In this document: positions 54,280-63,789 of the stretch, one piece after another
How the letters are laid out: each line of letters begins with the position of its first letter
Numbering within the stretch: the first letter of the stretch is position 1
Source of the DNA: Alkalihalobacillus bogoriensis ATCC BAA-922
Lineage (GTDB): Bacteria; Bacillota; Bacilli; Bacillales; Bacillaceae_F
Assembly: GCF_000621445.1 (NCBI RefSeq)
Contig: NZ_JHYI01000015.1
Span: 113,377-177,376, forward strand
Direction of reading: 5' to 3'
DNA: 64,000 nt
The notes under the pieces: model-generated
Told to the model about the DNA's origin: nothing
Database searches by the model: none
Seen by the model: the letters and a program-made list of their open reading frames with translations, nothing else
Made by a program: the position numbers and the translations under genes

Positions 54280-55496
54280 AGAAATGTGTCTTAGTTAGCT
54301 TTTTTAATAGTCATAATCTCGGGGACTGTATGATTGCGGATATGTTATATAAAAAGGTATCCGAGCATTTTATTACTGAAAAATATAGTTATAGTGGGAA
54401 TCCACTTGTGTTTACAGATATAAATGATATAGGTGGTACAAATACTACAAATCCACAAAAAATAAATACTTCTAAAAGATCAATATTTAAATTTTTTGAA
54501 AGGTCCCATTTGACTATATTAATAAAACTCTATAGAATGCTTAAACGAAAAACCTCTGCTACAAGTTATGCTGATTTTGAATCCAAAATTCAAGATGCAG
54601 ATTTTCTAGTCATTGGTGGTGGTAATATGATTTTTGATATAGATAAGCATTCAAATTCAGCTTCGCGTTTTAATAGTTTTATAGAAATTGCAAAAAAAAG
54701 AGATATAAAGGTATTTGTAACTTCAATAGGAATTGGACCATTTACAACTTGGCAACAAGAAAAGGAAGCAGTAGACGCATTAAGAAGATGCGATTATATT
54801 TCTTTTAGAGATCAAAAATCCTATGACATCTTTACTAAACATACTGATAACTTAAAAGATGTATTTATATCAGTTGATCCAGTATTTTTCCTCCCGTATA
54901 GCTTAAAACCTTCTATATCAAACAGTTTAGTTATAGGACTTAATATTTTTAATAGTAAACTGATAAAAGATAGTGAAAGAGATTACGTGCAATTAATTGA
55001 AGGTTATGTGAAGCTTGCAGAAGGATTAACAAATAAAATAGGTGCTAAAGTAGTTATGTTCTCTACCGATTTGTCAGATTATGAAACAATATATGATGTA
55101 TATAATCGTTTATCTGAAAAACAAAATTTTGAAGTTAGAGAAATTAATGGTCTTGATTCTTTAATAGAACTTTATAGTGAGATTTCCATATTAGTTGGGA
55201 CCAGAATGCACGCAATGATAATTGCCTATACTCAACATATCCCAGTTATAGGTTTATCGTGGCAGCCAAAAGTAGATGCGTTCTTTGACATTATAGATTC
55301 AAAAAATTGTCTTTATAATTATAGTGTTATAGGAGCTAGTTTTAATGAAATTATTACTACTTGCCAAAGAAAGTTCAACAATTTAAATAACGAGAAGAAT
55401 CAAATTAAAGAAAGACTTGATTTAATTAGAAAAAAGGAGATTGATGCTGACGTTTTACACAATATTGCATCAGTAGGACCTTCGAGGGATAGATGA
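54276..55496 (+). CDS. Polysaccharide pyruvyltransferase-family protein, second copy
   Basis: The product is 406 residues, with ATG 54276 inside an ATGA overlap and GGAGGAAG at 54263-54270. Family marks: MKKCVLVSFFNSHNLGDCMIADML at the N terminus, FLVIGGGNMIFD (about 110), VTSIGIGPFTT, DYISFRDQKSYDIFTK and, near the end, ISILVGTRMHAMIIAYTQHIPVIGLSWQPKVDAFFD, where RMHA replaces the usual SFH/RLHG region. It is only distantly related to the protein at 45.25 kb. It may add a pyruvate ketal or act as a glycosyltransferase-like tailoring enzyme. Confidence 0.85.
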   Translation: MKKCVLVSFFNSHNLGDCMIADMLYKKVSEHFITEKYSYSGNPLVFTDINDIGGTNTTNPQKINTSKRSIFKFFERSHLTILIKLYRMLKRKTSATSYADFESKIQDADFLVIGGGNMIFDIDKHSNSASRFNSFIEIAKKRDIKVFVTSIGIGPFTTWQQEKEAVDALRRCDYISFRDQKSYDIFTKHTDNLKDVFISVDPVFFLPYSLKPSISNSLVIGLNIFNSKLIKDSERDYVQLIEGYVKLAEGLTNKIGAKVVMFSTDLSDYETIYDVYNRLSEKQNFEVREINGLDSLIELYSEISILVGTRMHAMIIAYTQHIPVIGLSWQPKVDAFFDIIDSKNCLYNYSVIGASFNEIITTCQRKFNNLNNEKNQIKERLDLIRKKEIDADVLHNIASVGPSRDR

Positions 55497-55867
55497 TTAG
55501 GGTAACTAATTTTATTATAGGTCATCATATCAACAATTATATAGAATTAGATAGTTAATTAATGATTAAGTAAACCTTTTTTGGAATGTCTGAATTATTT
55601 AGGTGGGTATTTTCTGATGGTGATACATGAACCTTCTGAATAAAGTCAAATCAAATAGCACCGACTAATCTAAATAAAAAATAACAAATATCTTTTTTCT
55701 TCCAATCATATTATCTTTACGTATTGAGTGGTAAATTAACTAGTAAAACTTGAGGACTATAGAAGTAGAATAATCTAAATGAGTGCTTAGAGTGTATTTA
55801 ATATGTTGTTTAAGTCTAATTAAATGGTACATTGTATATTCGGATCTAACTCGAACTGGAGTAAAAT
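55497..55867. other. AT-rich gap before the flippase gene
   Basis: 371 nt of AT-rich sequence with stop codons in all frames; no hairpin with T-tract, repeat or promoter stands out. Confidence 0.4.
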
Positions 55868-57424
55868 ATGAAAATAAATCAATTGAAATTTGGAATATAT
55901 TTATCATATATATCACTTTTTATTTCTAATATTACAAATTTAATTCTTACTCCCTTCATCATTAGGAACCTAGGGCAGTCAGAATATGGACTATATATGC
56001 TTATTGGTGCTTTTGTTGGCTATATAGCTGTATTAGATTTTGGTCTAAGTAACGCTACAGTGAGGTTTGTAGCAAAGTACCGTGCAGAAAATAATAAAAA
56101 AGAAGAAGAAAATTTTTTGTTTTCAACATTAATAATATATTCAATTATTTCTTTTATTGTTTTAGTAATAGGGACAATAATATATTTGAATTTAGACAGT
56201 ATTTTTAGGAATTCTCTAACATCATATGAGATAGAAATAGCAAAAGTGATGTTTATTGTTTTGGTTATTACCCTTGCCTTGACATTACCAATGAATCTAT
56301 TTAAGGGAATTATAACAGCATATGAAAGGTTTATTTTCGATCGTGTTCTTACTATTTGTAGACTATTATTAAGAACCATTATCATACTAATCTTATTGTC
56401 ATTGGGATACAAAGCAATTGCAATAGTTTTAATTGATGCTATTTTTAATGTAATAATGATGTTATTGAGCATGCTATACGTTTTCCTGAAGTTGAATGTT
56501 CGTATTCGCATGCATAGAATTAATATATCAGTGGTGAAAGAAATATTTTCATATTCTTCTTTGATATTTATAAGTGTAGTTGTCGACCAAATTTATTGGA
56601 GAATAGGTCATTTAGTACTTGGAATTGTAGCAAGTACTAGCGAGGTAGCGATATTTGCTATAGGAATGGTTATCGGACTGTATTTTATTACTTTTTCAAC
56701 TGCAATCTCTGGGGTCTTTCTCCCTAAGATTACAAAAATGGTGGTTAATAATGCATCTGGAGAAGAACTAACGGATTTATTAATTAAAACAGGTCGATTA
56801 CAACTTTTAATAATAGGACTTGTATTAGGTATATTTTCATTGTTCGGTAGTAAATTTATTTTATTATGGGCTGGTCCTGGGTTTGAGACTTCCTGGATAA
56901 TAGCAATGATTGTTATGATACCTCTTGTAGTTGTATTGTCTCAAACAGTTGGAATTTCGATATTACAAGCTAAAAATATGCATGGATTTCGGGCGGTAGC
57001 ATATCTTTGTATTTCATTTGTGAATGTATTTCTTAGTATCTATTTAGCAAGAATATTTGGTGCTGTAGGTACTGCAATAGGAACATCATTATCATTAATT
57101 ATTGGAAATATATTTGCAATGAATGTATATTATCATTATAAAGTTGGGCTTAATATCCCAAGATTTTTTAAAGAAGTATACAAAAAATTGATAATAGCAA
57201 TTCTTGGGTCAATCTGTATTGGGGTATTGTTATTGTTAATTCCTGGTGTTAATTGGATAACCTTAATTTTACAATGTGCTTTATATAGCTTTATTTATTT
57301 TTTGATTATGTGGTTCTTTGGTATGAATAAATATGAAAAAGATTTATTTTTAAATGAAATTAATAAAGTTATAAAGTTGTTTTCGATTTTTAAAAGTAGA
57401 TATAAGCAGACAGATATAAATTAA
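55868..57424 (+). CDS. Oligosaccharide flippase, Wzx type
   Basis: This 518-residue membrane protein has about 14 helices. The N-terminal block TNLILTPFIIRNLGQSEYGLYMLIGAFVGYIAVLDFGLSNATVRFVAKYRAEN is the polysaccharide-synthesis flippase signature (conserved GxxxYGxY and DxGxxxxxxR), and the loop with KQTVGISILQAKNMHGF fits the family. It should turn lipid-linked repeat units to the outer face before EpsG-type polymerisation. It is the last intact gene of the cluster. Confidence 0.92.
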   Translation: MKINQLKFGIYLSYISLFISNITNLILTPFIIRNLGQSEYGLYMLIGAFVGYIAVLDFGLSNATVRFVAKYRAENNKKEEENFLFSTLIIYSIISFIVLVIGTIIYLNLDSIFRNSLTSYEIEIAKVMFIVLVITLALTLPMNLFKGIITAYERFIFDRVLTICRLLLRTIIILILLSLGYKAIAIVLIDAIFNVIMMLLSMLYVFLKLNVRIRMHRINISVVKEIFSYSSLIFISVVVDQIYWRIGHLVLGIVASTSEVAIFAIGMVIGLYFITFSTAISGVFLPKITKMVVNNASGEELTDLLIKTGRLQLLIIGLVLGIFSLFGSKFILLWAGPGFETSWIIAMIVMIPLVVVLSQTVGISILQAKNMHGFRAVAYLCISFVNVFLSIYLARIFGAVGTAIGTSLSLIIGNIFAMNVYYHYKVGLNIPRFFKEVYKKLIIAILGSICIGVLLLLIPGVNWITLILQCALYSFIYFLIMWFFGMNKYEKDLFLNEINKVIKLFSIFKSRYKQTDIN

Positions 57425-57439
57425 TATTGTTGTCATACT

Positions 57440-58062
57440 GTACCGTTTGTCGAGACGATGGACCTATTACTATTACCAACAACTAATCCATATGGGGAAA
57501 CAAAGGCTATGAGTGAGCGGGTTTTAACAGATATAGCTAAAGCTAACGCATTTTTCTCAGTATCATTGCTCCGTTATTTTAACCCGGTTGGTGCTCATGA
57601 GAGTGGATGGATCGGAGAAGCACATAACGGTATTCCTAATAACTTAATGCCGTCGTGACTCAAGTTGCAAAAGGCAAGTTGGACAAGCTTCGAGTGTTCG
57701 GAAATGATTATCCACAGTAGATGGGACAGGGTTCGGGACTATATCCACGTAATGGATTTAGCTGAAGGTCATGTAGCAGCACTTGATAATCTAACTGAAG
57801 GTGTTCATATTTATATTTTAGGCACTGGCTAAGGTACTAGTGTATTAGAGTTAGTAAAAGCTTTAGAAGAAGAAAATGATATTGAAGCTCCTTATGAAAT
57901 TGTCGATCGTAGACCGGGAGATAGCGCTTCATGTTATGCTGACGCATCTAAAGCTAAAAGGGAGCTTGGCTGGACAACTAAACGTGACATTGTGGCAATA
58001 TACCGCGATGGATGACGATTTGAGAAGTATTACAAGGAAAATGGGTATTATTTACTGAAATG
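57440..58062 (+). pseudogene. galE: UDP-glucose 4-epimerase (galE) remnant
   Basis: Only the C-terminal two-thirds remain: [19 protein letters not shown] (active-site Tyr/Lys), [29 protein letters not shown], then in shifted frames [50 protein letters not shown] and RPGDSASCYADASKAKRELGW. At least three frameshifts (near 57655, 57718 and 57740) and an in-frame TAA (near 57831) separate them. It is not functional. It ends directly before a terminator and an IS200-type element. Confidence 0.85.
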
Positions 58063-58068
58063 TAATTA

Positions 58069-58101
58069 CCCGCTTAGCTAATACAGCTAGGCGGGCTTAT
58101 T
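58069..58101 (+). terminator. Intrinsic terminator of the exopolysaccharide cluster
   Basis: CCCGCTTAGCT (58069-58079) and AGCTAGGCGGG (58085-58095), with one G-U pair, form an 11-bp stem over a 5-nt loop; T residues after it are sparse. Confidence 0.7.
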
Positions 58102-58113
58102 TGTCTAAATGAA

Positions 58114-58839
58114 AACCCTAGGCTAGGCCTAGGGTTCCAAAAAGCTTCTAGCGAGGTATTAAAAAAACTCCTCCGTGGTGCTAAAATATATTTGGTTCGC
58201 CAACCAATATAATAGCAAATGGAGGAGCTTATGATGTCTAAAGACACTAACAGTTTAGCACATACAAAGTGGAATTGTAAGTATCATATCGTATTTGCTC
58301 CTAAGTATAGGAGGCAGGTTATTTATGGTAAGTTACGAAAGAATATAGGAGAAATATTAAGAACATTATGCGAAAGAAAAGGAGTAGAAATTATAGAGGC
58401 AACTGCTTGTAAGGATCACATACATATGTTGGTATACCACCTAAAATAAGTGTGTCCTCATTTGTTGGATATTTAAAAGGGAAAAGTAGTTTAATGATAT
58501 TTGATAGGCATGCAAATCTAAAGTATCGATATGGGAACCGAAAATTCTGGTGCACAGGTTTCTATGTGGATACAGTAGGAAGAAATAAAAAGGTGATTGA
58601 AGAATATATAAGAAACCAAATACAAGATGATATAGTCGCGGAACAACTAAGCTTGTTAGAGTATGTGGATCCGTTCTCAGGGGAAGAAATAAAGCGGAAA
58701 AAGAAAGTGAGATAGGCCTTTATAAGGTCTGGCCAGTGAAAGTAGTACAATTGGCGAACCATTCGGTAGCCCTTTAGGGCTTTGTCAGTAACAAAGGTTT
58801 TCAGCCACAAAACAAACCACCCGTTCACACGGGTGGTTT
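58114..58839 (+). mobile_element. IS200-type (tnpA-only) insertion sequence
   Basis: A left-end hairpin AACCCTAGGC-TAG-GCCTAGGGTT (58114-58136) and a right-end hairpin with 10-bp arms (58814-58823 and 58830-58839) bound an element of about 726 bp, the usual size. CTCCTCC (58168-58174) can pair with GGAGGAG (58221-58227), the tnpA ribosome site. Another pair, GGTTCGCCAA (58194-58203) and TTGGCGAACC (58751-58760), flanks the gene. No target duplication is expected in this family. Confidence 0.85.
58231..58715 (+). pseudogene. tnpA: IS200-type TnpA transposase, frameshifted
   Basis: Start ATG 58231 (or 58234) behind GGAGGAG. The first frame has TKWNCKYHIVFAPKYRRQVIYG and the HUH motif DHIHMLV, then stops at 58449. 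The second frame continues VSSFVGYLKGKSSLMIFDRH ... FWCTGFYVDTVGRNKKVIEEYIRNQ, with the catalytic Tyr in EEYIRNQ. At the junction (about 58433) roughly four bases of the usual HMLVSIPPK are missing. The element is probably not able to move by itself. Confidence 0.85.
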
Positions 58840-58973
58840 TGATTTTAGGTTAGAAAAAATAAGATTTATTGACATGTTAATAGTTTATCATCGATAATTT
58901 TCCCAGTATTTAAATCAATTAACATGGTAGAAAAGCTTAGATTTAAAAATCGAGGTGGGTATTTTAATATAAC

Positions 58974-59186
58974 CTAATATATTTTTTCATTACTAACCGC
59001 TAAATTAATTTTTGTTGCAGGGCCCTTATCAAATATGGTTAATCGACCATAAGTACGCCAAATAATTTCTCTTGCACGGATATCATCCCTAAAGTGTTTT
59101 TCGTCATCTTCTCGGGTACAAAAATACCTGAAATCTAAATGCCAATCTCTGCCAAGTTCCAAGCGGCAGGGAAGAGTCCGACATAT
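58974..59186 (-). pseudogene. Truncated DUF5348-like fragment
   Basis: Read on the minus strand, the frame contains LPCRLELGRDW, the same block as in the gene at the right end of the window, followed by an unrelated tail (FCTREDDEKHFRDDIRAREI ... GRLTIFDKGPATKINLAVSNEKIY). The 5' part of the gene is cut off at about 59188, where recombinase sequence starts. It looks like a fused or truncated copy of a small phage- or recombinase-associated gene of the DUF5348 type. Confidence 0.5.
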
Positions 59187-59188
59187 AT

Positions 59189-59494
59189 AACCAAGAAAAA
59201 GAAGCTCGTGAAAACATAGAAAAGGAAATTGTAGAAAAAGAAGAGTTATGGAAACAAGTTGAAGAGGAGCGTGATTATCGGCATCATGCCATTTCCATTC
59301 TAAGTGATCCTACCAATGTGGACGATGATTTCAGTTTTGAGTTTATGCGAGCAATATTCGTTAAAGTATTGATCAATCCAACGTTTGAATTTGTTTTGAC
59401 TTGGTTTGATGGCACACAAACGACCATTGTCTTAACCAACTGTTCTGCAAAAGGGCGGAAATTAAGTAAATCAAGGAAGAAGGGGGAGGGGAAT
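59189..59494 (+). pseudogene. C-terminal remnant of a serine recombinase
   Basis: An open frame with no start (NQEKEARENIEKEIVEKEEL ... SDPTNVDDDFSFEFMRAIFVKVLINPTFEFVLTWFDGTQ) has the coiled-coil and C-terminal end of a large serine recombinase. It runs without a stop into the next recombinase pseudogene, which has its own start at 59495. This is the remaining end of the first of two tandem recombinase genes. Confidence 0.6.
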
Positions 59495-61199
59495 TTGACT
59501 AACACATCAATACAAGCAAAAGTAGATAGTATAGCTGTAGAGCAACCTTCTGCACCAAAAAGAGTTCATGTCTTTACACAGGCATCTAATCTATCCGTTC
59601 AAGAGCTGACAAAGAATATTGATCAAAGCCCTATCATCTTTTTTGAACAAACATCACCAGCGAAAAAGAAAAAACGAGCGTGTTGTTATGCTAGGGTGTC
59701 TTCGGGAGATGAAGATAGCTTTTCAAGTTTTCAATTTCAAATTGTTAATTACACGTATTTTATTCATAAAAATCCTGACTGAGAGTTTGCGGGGAGCTGT
59801 GCGGATCGAGGTACTTCAGGAACATCAACGAAAAGAAGAGGCAACTTCAATAAAATGATTGATGATTGTATTGCTGGAAAGATTGATAAAATCATTACCA
59901 AGTCAATTTCTAGGTTTTCCAGGAACGTGATTGATTGTATTGAGATCTCACGCACTCTGAAGAGCCTCCCCAATCCTGTGGAAATTTATTTTGAATAGGA
60001 AAATATTAGCACACTGGACGAGAAAAGTGAGCTTTTAATAACTATTTTAAGTACGATTGCTCAAGAAGAGGCGAGAAATGCATCTGAAAATATTAAATGG
60101 GGAAATCGTAAGTTAATCGAACGAGGAAAATATAAACTTCCCGCTTACCGGTTTTATGGGTATAACACAGACGAACAGGGGAATTGGGTGGTTGATGAGG
60201 AACAAGCAGCGGTTATTCGAACCATCTATGATGGATATCTAGATGGAAAAAGCACAAAAAGTATTGCGAGAGAGTTAACAGAAAAAGGAGTGTTGAGTCC
60301 TCGAGGGCTTAAAGCGTGGAATGCGAATACGGTGGATCACCTTTTACGTAGTGAAACGGTAAGTGGAACAATCAGATAACAAAAGACTTATTCGAAAGAT
60401 TATCTTGGTAAAAAGCAGGTCAAAAACCAAGGGGAGCTACCTCAATATATGATTGAGAACCACCATCCATCAATTATTGAACCGGAAGTATTTGAGAAGG
60501 TGCAAGAGGAGATAAAACGTCGGGAAATCGGGAGAAATAATCATAAGAAATATCCACATCAAACTGCATTCTTTAAACTATTTTATTGTGGGAAACTTGA
60601 TGAACCATGTTGCGTACAGTAGCAAAAATACAGATGGAACGAAGGCCGTCCGCCATTATTGGAGATGCACAGTCGCCCTAGACCATAAGTTTACAACGGA
60701 ATGTGATGCTCAAGGATATCGCGAGGAAATGATCGAAATGACGTTTATGAATATGTTGCACGAAATGAAAGAGCATCCCCAGCTCATCTATGAAACAAAA
60801 CATGCGATTCAAGAAGTCGGTTTAAGCGAAGCGGAACAAGAGCAAATGAAAGAACTGAAGCAAAAGGTAAAAGATTATTATTATGTGCTGTATAAAGAAG
60901 TGGAAGCCAAGCGTGGCAATGATGATTTTGATGTTAATAGTTTTGAAATCAAACAGATAACAGATAAGATTATAGCTATTGAAAATGAACTTGAAGGTTA
61001 TAATGAAAGACTTGAAAAGGTAAAACAAATGCAAGAGGATTTGGATTGGTTAGTAAATGAGTTAGAAGGCTTAAAAAAGTATCAACTAAGAAGAAGAGAA
61101 GCCACTTTCCGTGATGATATTTTCAGTCGCCTCATTAGACGTGGAGAAGTACATGAAGATGGCCGAATTGTTTACGATCTTTGTTTAGGCTTCCCATGA
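59495..61199 (+). pseudogene. Large serine recombinase, decayed
   Basis: TTG 59495 follows GGGGGAGGGG. The frame encodes the resolvase domain (CCYARVSSGDEDSFSSFQFQ, with catalytic Ser; DKIITKSISRFSRNVIDCIE), the recombinase domain (GWNRKL-type IKWGNRKLIERGKYKLPAYRFYGYN) and a C-terminal coiled coil (60.6-61.1 kb). In-frame stops occur at 59780 (TGA), about 59996 (TAG), 60377 (TAA) and 60617 (TAG, after a frameshift near 60588). It is inactive. It probably came with a mobile island of which little else is left. Confidence 0.85.
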
Positions 61200-61368
61200 A
61201 CCGCTTATAACAACAACCAGGCATTACCGAGAAGAAACAAGAGCAAAAAAAATAAAAAGTAATAGTTACGACCTTTGCTTTGGAATAAAGTGGACAGCCT
61301 ATGGCAACGAAAAGAGACTGCCAAAAGCGAAAGGTAGTAATGCCAATAAAATAAAAGTATGTATTTCA

Positions 61369-61397
61369 TTGACATTGTTTTCAATTAGGGTTAAAAG
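61369..61397 (+). promoter_or_regulatory. Sigma-A promoter of the Ntn-hydrolase-like gene
   Basis: A perfect TTGACA (61369-61374), a 17-nt spacer and TAAAAG (61392-61397) lie 21 nt before the TTG start. The leader would be very short but includes the ribosome site TGAGGTGA (61404-61411). Confidence 0.6.
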
Positions 61398-61417
61398 TTT
61401 TTATGAGGTGATAAACT

Positions 61418-62650
61418 TTGACACTAGTTGCGACATATCGATATGGTCCATATGCAATTATTCTTAATGATTTTCGAATTACCCACGATAAGAGGCCTCT
61501 TGGTGGGGGAGTTAAACAGGTTGATGCTTGTATGAAATTTGCTACAATTAGTAAAAGGATGGGAATGTTTTTTGCCGGGGATGTAGAATACATTCAGCGA
61601 CTACTTCCAGTTATTCGTGAAATAGAACCTAATTTAACTTTAGGTAATGTAATAGAACACAATGGAATATTACAACAAAAACTTTTAGCTCATAGTAAGA
61701 AGATAGATCATCATCCTAAGCGGGTAATTCAAGCTATTGGTTTCATTTTTGATGAGACCACAAGAAGTAATGAGCTATTTGTGATAGAAGGTGTAGCCGG
61801 TACAGATCGAATGAGAGTTGGTAAAGTACCTAGTGGAAAGTGTACTGTAATTGGATCGGGAGGAAGGATACCTGAATTGGCTGAAGCATTAACAAAAGTA
61901 GGACGAAGTGGATCTTCCTATAAAAAATTACCCGCCCACCGAAACAAATATAGAAGGTATTATAAATTTGATCAGCAAACAGTAGCCGAAGCTTTGGAAA
62001 GTTCTCTTAAAAACATATTACAAAGATGCGGAAGTTCAGTTTATCAACATTTAGGAGTATCCCCATATTTTGCGTTATCATTGATTGGGCATTCTGCATT
62101 CGTTATGCAGGGGAGACATACTGAACAAAGGACATATACGACAGATTTTAATGGCTCAAATCCGGTTCCACATTCTATTTTGAAATATTCACTGGAAAGA
62201 AATCCTGTAAAAGGAGACATCAAACTAACTGACCATAATGCAGGTCAATCCGTAGTGGTTAAAGAAATTGAGAATTACAGTGAAGGTAATAGTAATGATA
62301 TTCTCAACATTCCAATGAATGTTAAATTTGATCCGCAAGTTTACAATACAACCGACGGAAATTTATATATTATGAATCAGTGGGTTGAGAATGATTTTGT
62401 TGATCGCAAAATTGAAAAGTGCGAACTCGTCGATGGTGCGTTTTTTAATCCGGATTATATTTATTTAGCTTCAGATATCCTAGAACCTATTCCGAAAGAT
62501 CAAGTTGGTAGATATAAGCGTGGTGGAAAGTATGTCCTTCACATCTCATCTGTGCTTGCTGTCGAGTTTGAAAACTTAGTGGAAAATCACGTTTTTGATC
62601 ACGATTGGCTCCAACAATATGTTCAAAACTACTCTGTTTTTTATGAATAA
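61418..62650 (+). CDS. Proteasome/HslV-like Ntn hydrolase with C-terminal extension
   Basis: This 410-residue protein begins MTLVATYRYGPYAIILNDFR. After Met removal Thr would be residue 1, as in HslV and proteasome beta subunits. Asp17 (mature numbering) aligns with the conserved Asp17. VKQV at 31-34 lies where HslV has VKKV, so catalytic Lys33 would be Gln unless the register slips by one to Lys32. FFAGDVEYIQRLLPV corresponds to the FAGxxADA block, and VIGSGGRIPELAEAL (144-158) to IGSGGPYAxxAAxAL. About 180 residues after the core (from about 230) match nothing I know. No HslU/ClpX-type ATPase is nearby. The start is TTG behind TGAGGTGA. Function is unknown: peptidase, self-processing protein or defence factor are possible. 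Confidence 0.6.
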   Translation: MTLVATYRYGPYAIILNDFRITHDKRPLGGGVKQVDACMKFATISKRMGMFFAGDVEYIQRLLPVIREIEPNLTLGNVIEHNGILQQKLLAHSKKIDHHPKRVIQAIGFIFDETTRSNELFVIEGVAGTDRMRVGKVPSGKCTVIGSGGRIPELAEALTKVGRSGSSYKKLPAHRNKYRRYYKFDQQTVAEALESSLKNILQRCGSSVYQHLGVSPYFALSLIGHSAFVMQGRHTEQRTYTTDFNGSNPVPHSILKYSLERNPVKGDIKLTDHNAGQSVVVKEIENYSEGNSNDILNIPMNVKFDPQVYNTTDGNLYIMNQWVENDFVDRKIEKCELVDGAFFNPDYIYLASDILEPIPKDQVGRYKRGGKYVLHISSVLAVEFENLVENHVFDHDWLQQYVQNYSVFYE

Positions 62651-62654
62651 AAAG

Positions 62655-62699
62655 GTAAAAAGCCGCCACGAGTAACATTTATCTGTGACGGCTTTTTAC
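62655..62699. terminator. Bidirectional terminator between convergent genes
   Basis: GTAAAAAGCCGCCAC (62655-62669) pairs with 62685-62699 with one mismatch. A- and T-tracts at the base of the stem serve both strands. Confidence 0.88.
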
Positions 62700-62731
62700 T
62701 TTCAAAGAAATCTAAGTGTACAAAGCAAATA

Positions 62732-63451
62732 TTAAACAATAGGTATTTCTTCAACCTTTATTAACTTTAGAATGTTGATCAATTCATTTTGGTTTTCTAA
62801 AAATTGTTTCTCAAAATCAAAATTACATGGGCCTTCAAAAGCTGCATAAATAATATCCTCTTTTCCTCTATAAAACCCCAGCATATTGAGACCTAGTTCC
62901 TTGGATCTGGATTTCACCATACTTTGCACCATAGATTCTGGAAAAAAGTTATTGATCAACTTAAACCGTGTATCATAATAAATATCATGGTCCTTTCCTT
63001 TTATCGAATCAGAGAATAATGCTGATTTTAAGGAGTTCATTAATTCAATTGTAGGAGTTCCATCGTTATTATAATTTGTTTGTGTATCTTCATATTTATA
63101 TAACATTTCAATCAAATTTGAAAAACCACTATCCATTGAAGATCTGGTATCCTTAATTTCTTGTTTTATAGTGTTAATTTCTTCTGCGCTTTCTCTAATT
63201 TTGTGGAGAGTTTCAGTTGCTAAAATAGATTGTTGAGATGATTGCTCCCCCTTAACTATAGAATAAAAAATAGCTATTACTGATAAGAACAAAGAACTTA
63301 ATCCCATAGCAAAAGTTATTTTATCGAGTAATTCCGAAGATGTATCAACCCTAATGGTCCAACTTAATATTAACGCAAATAACAAAAACGCTATCCAATA
63401 GATATAATCTTTCTTCTCAATCCTGTTTAAGAAGCCTTTTAAACTTTCCAT
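62732..63451 (-). CDS. Two-TM protein with cytoplasmic coiled coil
   Basis: The product is 239 residues, read from ATG 63451 behind CGGAGGATAAG. Two membrane helices (about 14-33 and 44-65) are followed by a coiled-coil (about 72-120, TLHKIRESAEEINTIKQEIKDTRSSMD) and a compact C-terminal domain (about 125-239) containing MVKSRSKELGLNMLGFYRGKEDIIYAAFEGPCNF. It does not match a family I know. The layout (membrane hairpin, coiled coil, soluble end) recalls membrane effectors or sensors of defence and stress systems. It converges on the HslV-like gene, with a common terminator. Confidence 0.65.
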   Translation of the reverse strand: MESLKGFLNRIEKKDYIYWIAFLLFALILSWTIRVDTSSELLDKITFAMGLSSLFLSVIAIFYSIVKGEQSSQQSILATETLHKIRESAEEINTIKQEIKDTRSSMDSGFSNLIEMLYKYEDTQTNYNNDGTPTIELMNSLKSALFSDSIKGKDHDIYYDTRFKLINNFFPESMVQSMVKSRSKELGLNMLGFYRGKEDIIYAAFEGPCNFDFEKQFLENQNELINILKLIKVEEIPIV

Positions 63452-63789
63452 ACTTATCCTCCGTTAATAAATATCTTTAGCACCTTTTATTCTACCATAA
63501 CTATCCATTTTAATTTTCATAACTAGGCAATAGGTATCCCGCTATTAAAGTAAGCAACACAGAATTTCTAGGAAAAGATAAAATGTAGGCCGTAAATAGT
63601 TTGATATAATGATAAAAGAATTATGTAACGTATTGGATATTTACAGATACATCTAGGGAAGGACATCCTATATATAATAGAGTAATAGTGTTAATGACGT
63701 TCCAAAGTGTCTGGAACTTGATGGCGCTAATTGTCCTAAAACTGACGGATTCACTGTCCAAAATGAAAGGGAAGCACTTGACGGCTCCC
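63452..63789. other. Gap without a gene
   Basis: 338 nt. A TATAAT (63605-63610) preceded by TTTGA occurs on the plus strand, but no gene follows. Otherwise I see neither repeat nor terminator. Confidence 0.4.

Noticed and set aside
61418..62650. Simple annotation as HslV
   Set aside because: More than twice the length, no hslU partner, Gln at the expected Lys33 and only motif-level similarity.
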